Positions 50,982 through 59,969 of a stretch of DNA of 64,000 nucleotides are shown here, one piece after another. The position numbers and the translations under genes were made by a program. The DNA is from JADFOI01 sp965218935 (GTDB lineage: Bacteria; Acidobacteriota; UBA6911; RPQK01; JADFOI01), in NCBI GenBank assembly GCA_965218935.1, contig CBDCMH010000011.1, positions 124,001 through 188,000 of the forward strand, in the 5' to 3' direction. Position 1 is the first letter of the stretch, and each line of letters starts with the position of its first letter. The notes below the pieces were generated by a model that saw only the letters and a program-made list of their open reading frames with translations, was not told the origin of the DNA and made no database searches.

Positions 50982-52019
50982 TCAGGGAGTGACACCCCCT
51001 AGGAAACCGACCATCAGATCCGTGACGGTGCTGGGATATTCATGGAAGGGAAAATGTCCGGACTTGTTTAAGAAGTGGAGCTGCGCCCGGTCGACAAACG
51101 GGATGATGAGCCGAAAAAGGTCTACACCCATCTGGTAAGTGGCAGAAGGATCATTGAACCCCCAGATGATCAGGGTGGGTGTTTGCAGGCGACCTGCTCG
51201 GATCATCTCCAGCGTCTCATCCTTGACTTCATACATCCACCAACCGGTACCCCGATTCCGGCTGAGAGCCGGTCTCTCCTTTACTTTTTCAGGATTGAGT
51301 TCAACGAAACGTTTTCTGAGTTCCTCGAACTTCTCTGCAGCCTCTCGTATCTTGGGATGTGAGGCCACTTTCAGCTGCGCCTCGACGTACTCGTCGGTGA
51401 TGAAATCTTTATGAAACGTACTGTCGCTGGAGAGCAGTGCCTGGCGAATGGATTCTGTGGTAGGCGGCGGCCCAGGAGGGGGAAGGCGGGTTGGTTGAGT
51501 TGGGGGATCGACCGGGGCCAGAGTGTTGCTGTCGAAAATGGTCAGGGTCTTGACCCTCTCAGGGTGGTCAATGGCGATTCGAGCCACCGGGAGAGCTCCT
51601 CTGGAGTGACCGACTAGATGGACCTGATCGGTTCCCAACGTCTCCAAAAACCTGTAAAGGTGCTGGACGGTGGCCTGCATCGTATAGTCTTCATCTCTGG
51701 CCGGGTTATCGGTAAGACCCATGCCGAGTTTGTCTACCGCAAACACATGGAAGTGCTCTGCAAGCCTGGGGAAGATGGGCATCCAATTATCGGCCGAACC
51801 TGCCGCCGAACCGAACTGGGCGCCGTGGACGAACAGCACGGCCTCTCCTGAACCCCCTTCAAAGTAGCGGGTTCGAATGCCGTCTACATCCACGAACTTG
51901 GCCTGGCTCATAGGATCGCTTTGGCCCAACACTACCGAGAAAGAGGCAATCGATATCAGCAAAGGCATAGCGCAGAGACCCCTTATGCAGTGATCTGGAA
52001 AACCCCTTGAAAGCTTCAT
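50982..52019 (-). CDS. Exported alpha/beta hydrolase
   Basis: This 345-residue protein has a signal-peptide-like N-terminus (CAMPLLISIASFSVVLGQS). The alpha/beta hydrolase core shows VLFVHGAQFG (oxyanion region), nucleophile Ser139 in LVGHSRGALP, an acidic residue in WGFNDPSA and the His in LNKSGHFPFHEYP. A helical lid of about 80 residues lies between. GAGGAGG 7-8 bp before the ATG supports the start. It belongs to the haloperoxidase/epoxide-hydrolase/esterase group; the substrate is unknown. It is transcribed in the same direction as the tandem amidohydrolases and lies upstream of them. Confidence 0.85.
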   Translation of the reverse strand: MKLSRGFPDHCIRGLCAMPLLISIASFSVVLGQSDPMSQAKFVDVDGIRTRYFEGGSGEAVLFVHGAQFGSAAGSADNWMPIFPRLAEHFHVFAVDKLGMGLTDNPARDEDYTMQATVQHLYRFLETLGTDQVHLVGHSRGALPVARIAIDHPERVKTLTIFDSNTLAPVDPPTQPTRLPPPGPPPTTESIRQALLSSDSTFHKDFITDEYVEAQLKVASHPKIREAAEKFEELRKRFVELNPEKVKERPALSRNRGTGWWMYEVKDETLEMIRAGRLQTPTLIIWGFNDPSATYQMGVDLFRLIIPFVDRAQLHFLNKSGHFPFHEYPSTVTDLMVGFLGGVTP

Positions 52020-52293
52020 GCGTGTGACCTCCTCAAAAGCTGCGATTTGAGTCTACCAGTATGGTCAAGAAAGGCCTCTGAGGCTCTAAAAAATGGAGAA
52101 CTCCAGGAAGAATTCCCTCTTGCTCCCATAGCTGGGCCTGAGGTAGTATACGCTGATATTTAGCTTTAATGTTCGAGGACCACGGCAGGGCAGATTCGGC
52201 ACGCTGTGAGAGGGTCTTTTCCAAGACTCAAATTCCACACGTTTGAGGTCGAAGTCCCTCAATTTTCAGCAAAATTGATGCATGGAGGTCAAT

Positions 52294-54021
52294 GTGAACA
52301 GTAAATCTCTTGCGCCTTTTCTGTTTTTTGTTTTGGTTTTCTCCCCTCAGGCTTATTCCCAGGAAACAGGATCGGCAACCTCGCCACGGGATTTGCCCCC
52401 GGAGATACTGGCCTATCCAGACTTGATCTTGTTTGGCGGAAAGATCTTAACCGTCGACGACAACTTTTCCACGGCCCAGGCGCTGGCCATCCGAGATGGC
52501 CGTATTCTGGCGGTAGGTGATAGCTCAAGAATTTTGAGGATGCAGGGGCCCAGCACCGAGAGGATAGATCTTCAGGGAAAGACGGTGGTTCCCGGGTTTA
52601 TTGACACACACTATCACCTCGGCGACTACGCAATGCGATACATGCTCCTCGAAGAGAAAGGAATCCAGTGGGCAGGAAAGATCGACAGAGGGGGGCTGGT
52701 CTGGGAGGACCTGGACATGGCCCTTGGGGATATCAGGCGAGCTGTTGATGCTGCAAGGCCTGGGGAACTGATTCGAATAAGTGTCCGCTACGGGGACCGG
52801 ATCTTCGAGGAGATAAAGACCAGTGAGCTTGATGCAATTTCACCCCAAAACCCCCTGATAGTGGTGAGTCAGTCCCAGCAACGCCCACAGACAGTGAACA
52901 CCAAAGCGATTGAGATGGCTCAGATTCCAGCTGGTACGCCCGGACTGCCCCAGGAAGGGGCGAAGATCACCGGCCAGGCCGCTAGATTGCTGTCGGAATA
53001 TTTGAACTGGGCGATCCCGCTGGAGGAAGTCATTCCTTGGCATAAGAAAACCATGAAGTTAGTCAATAGCTGGGGGATGACTACGGTATCCACACGGGTA
53101 CGACCCCATCCGTTTAACGCCCTGCGAGAGCTCTGGCTGCAGGAGGAACTGACGGTCCGATGGCGATTAAGTTTCCCTGGGCCTCTGGACATCCCCAACA
53201 CGGGTAATGTCAGTGACATTGGTGACGATTGGTTGCGAATTTCAGGTGCCGGGGGTGCCGCCGCGCCTGGTTCGGCCGATGCTTTGGGGCACTGGTCCTC
53301 CAAAGTTCCTCCTACCAGTGAGGAGATATCGGGTTGGGGGCAGCGGCGCAGGGAACTGCTGGAAACGCTGCAATACGGGTGGAGCATGCCCAATAGCCAC
53401 GTCAAAGGCGATATAGCGGTTCGTGTGATTTTAGATGTGATCGAGGAAGCCCAGAGCAACCCCATCGTGAAAAGCTCCAACCAAAGATTTACCATGGATC
53501 ACATGGAGGAGATCAATAGTGCTGACATTCCCCGCCTGAAACAGTTGGGAGTCATCCCCAGCAACATGATGAGAGATCTCTTCTCCGACGCTCATCCAGA
53601 GGGCTCGACCGCATACCAGGCGGTTTTCGGCGCGGATTACGTCAACAACATGCTGCCCATCAAGGAGTATCTTGAGGCGGGAATTTATCCAACCATTGAA
53701 GCGGATAGTGGAGACGAACTGCACGGTCGACCCCTGTGGACTATTGAAAAAGCGGTGTGCCGGTGCGTGGATTTCACTACCAGAGAAAGAGTTTGGGGAA
53801 GGGACCAGAGAGTTTCGCGCCAGGACGCCCTTCGCATGAAGACCCTCTGGGCAGCAGCCTACGTCGGAGACAAGAGCAAACTGGGCAGCCTGGAGCCAGG
53901 AAAATTGGCGGATGTGGTGGTCCTGGATGGGGACTACATGACGGTGCCTGAGGAGAACATTTCTGATCTGAAAGTGGTGCTGACTATTGTGGGCGGGAAG
54001 GTCGTCTATTCGGGCAACTGA
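52294..54021 (+). CDS. Exported amidohydrolase, YtcJ-like
   Basis: This 575-residue protein starts from the GTG at 52294, preferred over the ATG at 52282 because GGAGG lies 5 bp before it. The signal peptide is SLAPFLFFVLVFSPQAYSQE. LILFGGKILTVDDNFS and GFIDTHYHLGDYA give the first metal pair, and PNSHVKGDIAV and FTMDHMEEIN the barrel histidines. The last-strand Asp appears retained in TIEADSGD. It ends with GSLEPGKLADVVVLDGDY. It is divergent from the alpha/beta hydrolase. A more distant relative of the tandem pair; substrate unknown. Confidence 0.86.
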   Translation: MNSKSLAPFLFFVLVFSPQAYSQETGSATSPRDLPPEILAYPDLILFGGKILTVDDNFSTAQALAIRDGRILAVGDSSRILRMQGPSTERIDLQGKTVVPGFIDTHYHLGDYAMRYMLLEEKGIQWAGKIDRGGLVWEDLDMALGDIRRAVDAARPGELIRISVRYGDRIFEEIKTSELDAISPQNPLIVVSQSQQRPQTVNTKAIEMAQIPAGTPGLPQEGAKITGQAARLLSEYLNWAIPLEEVIPWHKKTMKLVNSWGMTTVSTRVRPHPFNALRELWLQEELTVRWRLSFPGPLDIPNTGNVSDIGDDWLRISGAGGAAAPGSADALGHWSSKVPPTSEEISGWGQRRRELLETLQYGWSMPNSHVKGDIAVRVILDVIEEAQSNPIVKSSNQRFTMDHMEEINSADIPRLKQLGVIPSNMMRDLFSDAHPEGSTAYQAVFGADYVNNMLPIKEYLEAGIYPTIEADSGDELHGRPLWTIEKAVCRCVDFTTRERVWGRDQRVSRQDALRMKTLWAAAYVGDKSKLGSLEPGKLADVVVLDGDYMTVPEENISDLKVVLTIVGGKVVYSGN

Positions 54022-54287
54022 AGTCTGTTTGCCAGAACTTGTGGTCGTGGAGTAGCGTTTAAACCGATCCTAGCGGATGTGGCTTTAGCGATGGACAAAA
54101 GATCAGCTTAAGGTGTAGGATTAGCAGAGCTTTTCTCTCATGAAAATAGAGATCATCCTGGTTTCTTCTGGTCGCCTCTTGTTCCCGGTACAAGAGAGAA
54201 GGGTGCGCCAACCCGGTGTTCTTTTACAGACGTATGTGACATAGGTTAGTTAAGTGACAAAGGTACTTTCAGGAAAGGAGTTCGACG

Positions 54288-56087
54288 ATGAAAAGAGACA
54301 GTAAACAACGGGTGTTACTTTTCTCAGGCCTGCTGCTGATGCTGGGTCTTTTAGCCCTCAATCCAACAACCTCGATTTTGACGACGGTTTCTGGAAGTCC
54401 GGTGACACTGGACCAGCTGAAGCCCGATAAGGTTTTGTTCAATGGCAAGATCGTCACCGTTGACAAGGACTTCAGCGTGGTCGAGGCAGTGGCGATTAAG
54501 GATGGGAAATTCGTGGCGGTAGGCAGCAACGCTGAAATCCAAGCCTTGATCGGGCCCAACACGGAACAGATCGATCTGGAGGGCAAAACGGTCCTGCCCG
54601 GGTTTATTGACCCGCATGTACATTTTGCCCACAAAGTGGGCAAAATCGAGGACGAGTATGAAGAGATGTTCAGTCAAGCCAACTCCATTGAGGAGGTACG
54701 AAGAGCGCTGCAACTCAAAGTCAGGGAGACCCCGGAGGGCGAGATCATCTGGTTTTCCAAGGGACCCTCTCAACGGCAAATGGGAACAGACCGGTGGCCC
54801 AACCGCTACGATCTGGATCCGGTTTCGCCCGATCATCCTGTCATTATGGGGTTCGCTTCGGACCATGTGACCGTGGTGAACAGTAAGCTCATCGAGATGG
54901 TGGGTACGATCACCAAGGATACGCCCCAGCCAACTACGAGAGGATTTGCAGGGGAGATCGTCAAGGACCCCCGAACCGGAGAGCCCACCGGCGAGTTGAG
55001 AGAAAAGGGAGCCACCACGCTGGCTCGCGGACCCTTCAACCTCTACCCGACAGAGGTGTTGGCAGAAAACATCCTAAGAGGCTCGGCGAGGGTGGTCCAG
55101 CAGGGAGTCACAGGCCTTTTCGATCCCTGTACCAATATCGGCAGGGGGATGGACAATCAGCCTGGGCTGCAGGCCTATCAGCGTCTCAGTGCCCAGGGAA
55201 AACTGACGGTTCGCATCAACGCCATGGTTCGAATGCCCATCCGGGTGGAAACCCTTGAACAGAATCTGGACTTTCTCAACAACTTTCTCATTGCTCCCGG
55301 ATTTCGCAATGACCGGCTGAGAATCGGGACGATGAAGATCAGCGTCGACGGCTCCGGGATGCGCGTGCCCCCAGCCAAGGTAAAAGCCATCATCAAAGCG
55401 GTCCATAAGGCGGGTTGGCACATGTATATCCATCTGGGCGGCGGCGAATCATTCGATGTTGTGACCGACGCTATAGACGAAGCCTATAAGGAATTTCCAC
55501 GCGAAGACGCTCGTCACGTCATCACCCATGCCACCTGGCCTTCACAGAAGGATCTTGACATTCTGAGCAAATACGATGTCATGGTCGAACCGCAACTGGA
55601 TTCCGCCGATTCCCGGCTGGAAATTCCTCCGGCTCCGCCCACGGGGAGGCTCTCAGAAACCCCCGACAACGCACCGGAGGGACGATTTGGACCTCAGCCG
55701 GCCAGAACCTATATTGATAATGGAATCAAGGTCATGTCCGGCACCGATCAAAAGCCGATTGGCCCGCTCTTTACCATTTGGGGAGCAGTAACTCGAATTC
55801 GCAATTCGGGAAAGGTCCTCCAACCGGAGCAGAGGTTAACCCTGGAAGAGGCTATTCGAGCCACCACAATTCTCCCGGCCTATGCCAGCCACGAGGACAA
55901 GTTCAAGGGTTCGATCGAAGTGGGAAAGTTGGCTGACCTGGTCGTGCTGGGTCGAGACCTTATGACCGTCCCCAAGGAAGAAATCAGGGACATCCCGATT
56001 TTGATGACGATGATCGACGGCGTGTTTGTCTACATCAATCCGAATCAGGATCCGAATCAGAAGGTAGAATACCCCTACTACGGCTAA
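54288..56087 (+). CDS. Exported amidohydrolase, YtcJ-like
   Basis: This 599-residue protein has an N-terminal signal or anchor (VLLFSGLLLMLGLLALNP). LFNGKIVTVDKDFS and GFIDPHVHFAHK open the enzyme. MYIHLGGGES and RHVITHATW carry histidines, and SGTDQKPIG keeps the canonical last-strand Asp, so this copy has a complete classical metal site. GSIEVGKLADLVVLGRDL follows. AAGGAG 7 bp before the ATG supports the start. A rho-independent terminator follows at 56131-56160. The N-terminal half (RFNDR, then STVDGSGMRVPP-type segments) differs from the tandem pair. Confidence 0.87.
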   Translation: MKRDSKQRVLLFSGLLLMLGLLALNPTTSILTTVSGSPVTLDQLKPDKVLFNGKIVTVDKDFSVVEAVAIKDGKFVAVGSNAEIQALIGPNTEQIDLEGKTVLPGFIDPHVHFAHKVGKIEDEYEEMFSQANSIEEVRRALQLKVRETPEGEIIWFSKGPSQRQMGTDRWPNRYDLDPVSPDHPVIMGFASDHVTVVNSKLIEMVGTITKDTPQPTTRGFAGEIVKDPRTGEPTGELREKGATTLARGPFNLYPTEVLAENILRGSARVVQQGVTGLFDPCTNIGRGMDNQPGLQAYQRLSAQGKLTVRINAMVRMPIRVETLEQNLDFLNNFLIAPGFRNDRLRIGTMKISVDGSGMRVPPAKVKAIIKAVHKAGWHMYIHLGGGESFDVVTDAIDEAYKEFPREDARHVITHATWPSQKDLDILSKYDVMVEPQLDSADSRLEIPPAPPTGRLSETPDNAPEGRFGPQPARTYIDNGIKVMSGTDQKPIGPLFTIWGAVTRIRNSGKVLQPEQRLTLEEAIRATTILPAYASHEDKFKGSIEVGKLADLVVLGRDLMTVPKEEIRDIPILMTMIDGVFVYINPNQDPNQKVEYPYYG

Positions 56088-56130
56088 GTGTCTCGCTCCA
56101 TCAATACGATGACGTTTGTGGCGAGGAAAT

Positions 56131-56160
56131 GAGGGGACCCGTAGCCTGTCCCCTCGTTTT
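56131..56160 (+). terminator. Rho-independent terminator
   Basis: GAGGGGAC (56131-56138) and GTCCCCTC (56148-56155) form a perfect 8-bp GC-rich stem with a 9-nt loop, followed by GTTTT. It lies 44 bp after the stop of the amidohydrolase gene ending at 56087, and separates it from the CxxCH/TPR gene. Confidence 0.7.
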
Positions 56161-56371
56161 CCCCACAGGCGATGGCCCCAAAAAGCTTGCGGCGGTGCTA
56201 ACAAGGCGAAAAACCCAAGGGTGACTACACCGCCCACCCAACTGAAGCCAGCACTGCTCCCTTGGGCAGGAACCACCAGCCAAAACCTCTCCAGCCAGGA
56301 TTCCACCAGGGCGATTAACGATTGCCTTCAACTCCCTGTCGGTTTATCATTTAGGGGAAATTTGGATCTCA

Positions 56372-57892
56372 TTGGATCTCATGTGGATCTATAGGTACAA
56401 GATGCCTAGAAAAATTTTCTTTTCGGTTTCCACTATCGGCCTGGTTTTCTTGACCTATGGCTTCATGCTGGCCTTTGCAGTTCCATCTGCCCTTCAAAGG
56501 CCAGTAAACAGTGACCTCAGCGTCTGGCTCCCCGATGGGGCTGGGAAAAAACATGTCGAAACCCTTTGCACGGGCTGCCACGATTTGGAGCGGATCGTCA
56601 ACCAGCGGAAGAGTCTAGAAGCCTGGCAAGCAACCGTATCCGATATGCTGGGAAGACTTTCTCCGGGTATGGAAGATATCCCGGGAAGGGACGAGGAAAC
56701 CGTCATCATCTCCCAATATCTGGCCGACCATTTCGGCGTGGTAGCCTCGACCACTCTAACCCAGATTTTCTCCTTTTTAGAACAAGGCGATGTGCCCGCC
56801 GCGGAGAGTCTGGTTCGAGAAAGTGCTGAATCGCTTGGCGAGGAGTTGAAAAAGATTCTCGCTGACATGGATCGTGGCTTTGACGAGTTAGGTAGACAAA
56901 AAGCCCGTCACGATGTCCTGCAGGAAAAATTCGCTCAGTTCGAAGCAACATGGATGCCGAGTGAGGAGGTCTTTCAGCTTTTCGCCAGAGTAACGGACCA
57001 ACCAGGCTACTTTGAGCATTTTCAGGCTAAGCGGCTGCGCATTGAAGGAGCAAAGCATACGACAACCGCAGATTTCTTCTGGGATCGCCAGGAATACAGG
57101 GAGGCACTTCGAGAGTACGGAGAGGCGATCAGAGAGTTACGGGCCGCCATTCCCCTGGCCGAAGCGGCAGGCAACCGGAAGCTCGTTGCGGCCTGTTTAA
57201 CCAACATTGGCTACGCCGAAATCTATTCAGGTAACCCTGTGGAAGGCCTGAAAAACTATTCCCAGGCCCTCGAGATTGCCGAGCAGAGGCAGGATGATGT
57301 GTTTCAGGGAATGTATTTGCTGAACCTGGGAACATTTCATTTGTATACGTTTCAGCCCCAGGAGGCGCTCGAATACTCCCTGCAGGCAACGGAGATGAAT
57401 CAAAAGACTGGCCGCAGGACTTGGGAAGCAAATGCGCTCTTGAATACAGGAACAGCCTACTTATTTTTGAGACAAAACGAAGAAGCGCACAGCTATTTAC
57501 AGAAGGCTTTGCTCAGGGCAGGAGAAGCGAAGGATCAGCGGAGCCACGGAAGAGCCCTGTACAACCTGGCTCTGGTGACCGCGCAATTTGGCAATCTGGA
57601 GGAAGCGGCAGGCCTGATGGAAGAGGCTCTTAAGTGGTATTCGGGGCACGACATTGTGTACGCCCAAGCTGAGCACACATTGGCTCGACATCGAGGACTC
57701 CATTTTCTGACTCAAACGTACGGGAAGCTGGGAAACCAGGAGAAAGCCAACTACTATACGGACCAGGCGAAAGAACTGGTCAGCGAGAATCCTCAGAAAT
57801 TTGCAGCTTACCTGGCCGATCCCCACCTCAATTTTCACAAGTGGGCAGAATTCAAGAAGAGATTAGCTCAACAGGAGCCAAGACGAAACTAG
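56372..57892 (+). CDS. Exported CxxCH (c-heme-like) and TPR protein
   Basis: This 506-residue protein is numbered from the TTG at 56372; ATG 56381 and ATG 56402 are alternatives, and the last fits the signal/anchor best. A hydrophobic segment (SVSTIGLVFLTYGFMLAFAVP) is followed by Cys66-x2-Cys69-His70 in ETLCTGCHDLERI, a cytochrome c heme-attachment motif resembling quinohemoprotein heme domains. The rest is helical, with tetratricopeptide-like repeats from about residue 210 (AACLTNIGYAEIYSG, MYLLNLGTFHLY, NALLNTGTAYLF, ALYNLALVTAQFG). Its 3' end overlaps the upstream extension of the PQQ dehydrogenase frame, so the two are co-transcribed. An electron acceptor or assembly role for that enzyme is inferred. 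Confidence 0.7.
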   Translation: MDLMWIYRYKMPRKIFFSVSTIGLVFLTYGFMLAFAVPSALQRPVNSDLSVWLPDGAGKKHVETLCTGCHDLERIVNQRKSLEAWQATVSDMLGRLSPGMEDIPGRDEETVIISQYLADHFGVVASTTLTQIFSFLEQGDVPAAESLVRESAESLGEELKKILADMDRGFDELGRQKARHDVLQEKFAQFEATWMPSEEVFQLFARVTDQPGYFEHFQAKRLRIEGAKHTTTADFFWDRQEYREALREYGEAIRELRAAIPLAEAAGNRKLVAACLTNIGYAEIYSGNPVEGLKNYSQALEIAEQRQDDVFQGMYLLNLGTFHLYTFQPQEALEYSLQATEMNQKTGRRTWEANALLNTGTAYLFLRQNEEAHSYLQKALLRAGEAKDQRSHGRALYNLALVTAQFGNLEEAAGLMEEALKWYSGHDIVYAQAEHTLARHRGLHFLTQTYGKLGNQEKANYYTDQAKELVSENPQKFAAYLADPHLNFHKWAEFKKRLAQQEPRRN

Positions 57893-57933
57893 TGCCAGCC
57901 GGGGCACTCAGTCCAAGTAAGGGGGTAACAGCA

Positions 57934-59862
57934 GTGATGATTTTTCGACAGGCTCTGTGGCTTGCATTTGCCATGCTTGCCGGCCTTCAGTGTGAAGTAT
58001 CTCTGGCACAGACCCGTGCGGCCGAATGGCCGATGTACAACCGAGACCTTGCCGGTACCCGCTATTCGCCGTTGGACCAAATCAACGCCTCGAACGTGGC
58101 CGAACTCGAGCTCGCCTGGTCTTACAGGCTCGGCAGAAATACGACTACCGGCCGCTTGACCGGTGGTGCGGAATCGACACCCATCGTGGTCAATGGCGTG
58201 ATGTACCTGGTGGCTTCCGATCACATGGTGGCGTTGGAACCGGAGACCGGTAAGGAAATCTGGCGTTACGAGTTGGGTACTCAGGACCCACCTTCCCGGC
58301 GCGGCCTATCTTACTGGCCAGGCAATAGCGAGCATCCAGCGCGAATCTTCTTCACCGCCAGTCAGCGCCTGACCGGTCTGGGGGCCCAGACCGGAGAGCC
58401 CGCCTCTGGATTCGGCGATGGAGGCATAGTGATCATGCCTTCTTTGTACCACGGGGTGCCCTTGGTGTATGGAAGCCTGCTGGTGGTGGGTTCCAACAGT
58501 GCACCGGGTGCCGTGCGCGCCTTCGATGCCGTGAGCGGAGACCAGGTGTGGGAGTTTCTCTCGGTGCCCCAGGCGGGCGAATTCGGCAATGACACCTGGG
58601 GAGACAACAGCTCGAAGGATCGAACCGGAGTCTATCATTGGTCCTTTTCCATGACCATGGATGCCGAGCGCGGCCTTCTCTATGCGGTCTTCGAGAGTGC
58701 GGGACCCCACGACTACTGGGGCGGGAACCGTCCCGGCGACAACCTCTTTGCCAACTCCATCGTGGCGCTGAACATCGCTACGGGGGAACGCAAGTGGCAC
58801 TTCCAGACGGTGCACCACGATCTTTGGGATTACGACCTGGCTTCACCGCCGGGACTCCTGGATGTCACGATCGACGGAGAAGTGGTTCCCATCCTGGCCC
58901 TGGCCAGCAAGACAGGTTACATGTACATCTTGAACCGGGAGACGGGTGAGCCGGTTTTCGGCATCGAGGAAGTCCCTGTCCCACCCAGCGATGCCCCGGG
59001 AGAGCGGAGCTCGCCCACACAACCGATTCCGGTAAAACCTCCCCCCATCGCCAAGGTGAGCTACAGCCCGGAAGACCTCGTCACCGCGGAGGACACGACA
59101 GAGGAGCACGCACGGTTCTGCCGGGAACTGGTTGAACGAAGCGGCGGCTTCTATAACGTAGGGCCATTCACGCCCTATCTCTACCGTGCAGCCGGCGCCC
59201 CGCCGCGCTCGACGGTCCTCTTCCCCGGCTCCGTGGGCGGCGCCAACTGGGGCGGTACCGCATCAGATCCCACCCTGGGCTACGTCTTCGTCAACACCAT
59301 GGATGAAGCGAGCATCGGCTGGGTCGAAGACCACCCTGACAAGGACTCGCCTTCCCCCTACCGGCGCAACAGCATCGTAGGTCCTACGTCGCGATTTCAC
59401 TGGTTCGATGGGGACCCGGCGAGCGGTAACATCATGCATTCGGGTGAGGGAGCCTGGCTCTGCAACAGGCCGCCATGGGGGCACTTGGTGGCGGTGAACG
59501 CCGCTACGGGAGACATTGCATGGAAGGTACCTCTCGGTATTACCGAGGAGCTGCCGACAGAGAAACAGAAAACCGGCCGGGTCAGTTTTGGCGGTCCCAT
59601 CACCACAGCGGGAGGCCTGGTCTTTATCGGCGCGACCAACGATCGACGCTTTCGCGCCTTTGATTCCAGAACGGGCGAGGAACTCTGGGTCACCAAGATC
59701 AACATGAGCGCGCGAGCCGTGCCCATCACCTATCTGGGCAAAGACGGCAGGCAGTACGTGGCGGTGGTGGCGGCTGGGGCCTCCTCGGTCGACAACCCGA
59801 GCCCGCCCGAGAGCCAGGCCCTGGTCGTCTTCGCGCCGCCGGAGAAATCCAGCGATCAGTGA
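57934..59862 (+). CDS. PQQ-dependent dehydrogenase (quinoprotein, periplasmic)
   Basis: This protein of about 642 residues starts at GTG 57934 or ATG 57937; AGGGGG lies about 8-11 bp upstream and a signal peptide (LWLAFAMLAGLQCEVSLAQ) follows. EWPMYNRDLAGTRYSPLDQIN opens the eight-bladed propeller of methanol/ethanol/glucose-type quinoprotein dehydrogenases. WHFQTVHHDLWDYD, GYMYILNRETGEPVFGIEEVP and the final GGLVFIGATNDRRFRAFDSRTGEELW are family-typical. There is no C-terminal heme domain, so an external acceptor is required; the CxxCH protein encoded just upstream is a candidate. The substrate class (alcohol or sugar) is not resolved. Confidence 0.87.
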   Translation: MMIFRQALWLAFAMLAGLQCEVSLAQTRAAEWPMYNRDLAGTRYSPLDQINASNVAELELAWSYRLGRNTTTGRLTGGAESTPIVVNGVMYLVASDHMVALEPETGKEIWRYELGTQDPPSRRGLSYWPGNSEHPARIFFTASQRLTGLGAQTGEPASGFGDGGIVIMPSLYHGVPLVYGSLLVVGSNSAPGAVRAFDAVSGDQVWEFLSVPQAGEFGNDTWGDNSSKDRTGVYHWSFSMTMDAERGLLYAVFESAGPHDYWGGNRPGDNLFANSIVALNIATGERKWHFQTVHHDLWDYDLASPPGLLDVTIDGEVVPILALASKTGYMYILNRETGEPVFGIEEVPVPPSDAPGERSSPTQPIPVKPPPIAKVSYSPEDLVTAEDTTEEHARFCRELVERSGGFYNVGPFTPYLYRAAGAPPRSTVLFPGSVGGANWGGTASDPTLGYVFVNTMDEASIGWVEDHPDKDSPSPYRRNSIVGPTSRFHWFDGDPASGNIMHSGEGAWLCNRPPWGHLVAVNAATGDIAWKVPLGITEELPTEKQKTGRVSFGGPITTAGGLVFIGATNDRRFRAFDSRTGEELWVTKINMSARAVPITYLGKDGRQYVAVVAAGASSVDNPSPPESQALVVFAPPEKSSDQ

Positions 59863-59935
59863 CCCCGTGGCGGGCCAGGACTTCTAGAACTCGCCTGACC
59901 GGAAGTGTAAAAGGATCTCCCATGCAGAGCGAAGA

Positions 59936-59961
59936 GGAAGCCAACATTGGGTGTGGCTTCC
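59936..59961. terminator. Hairpin between convergent genes, possible bidirectional terminator
   Basis: GGAAGCC and GGCTTCC form a 7-bp stem with a 12-nt loop between the PQQ dehydrogenase gene (+) and the amidohydrolase gene (-). No T-run follows on either strand, so termination is uncertain. Confidence 0.3.
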
Positions 59962-59969
59962 CCAACCCG

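Noticed and set aside
56362..56392. Short repeated GGATCTCAT units at the start of the CxxCH/TPR gene
   Set aside because: Two or three copies of about 10 bp are too few and too short to be called a functional repeat; they only make the start codon ambiguous.
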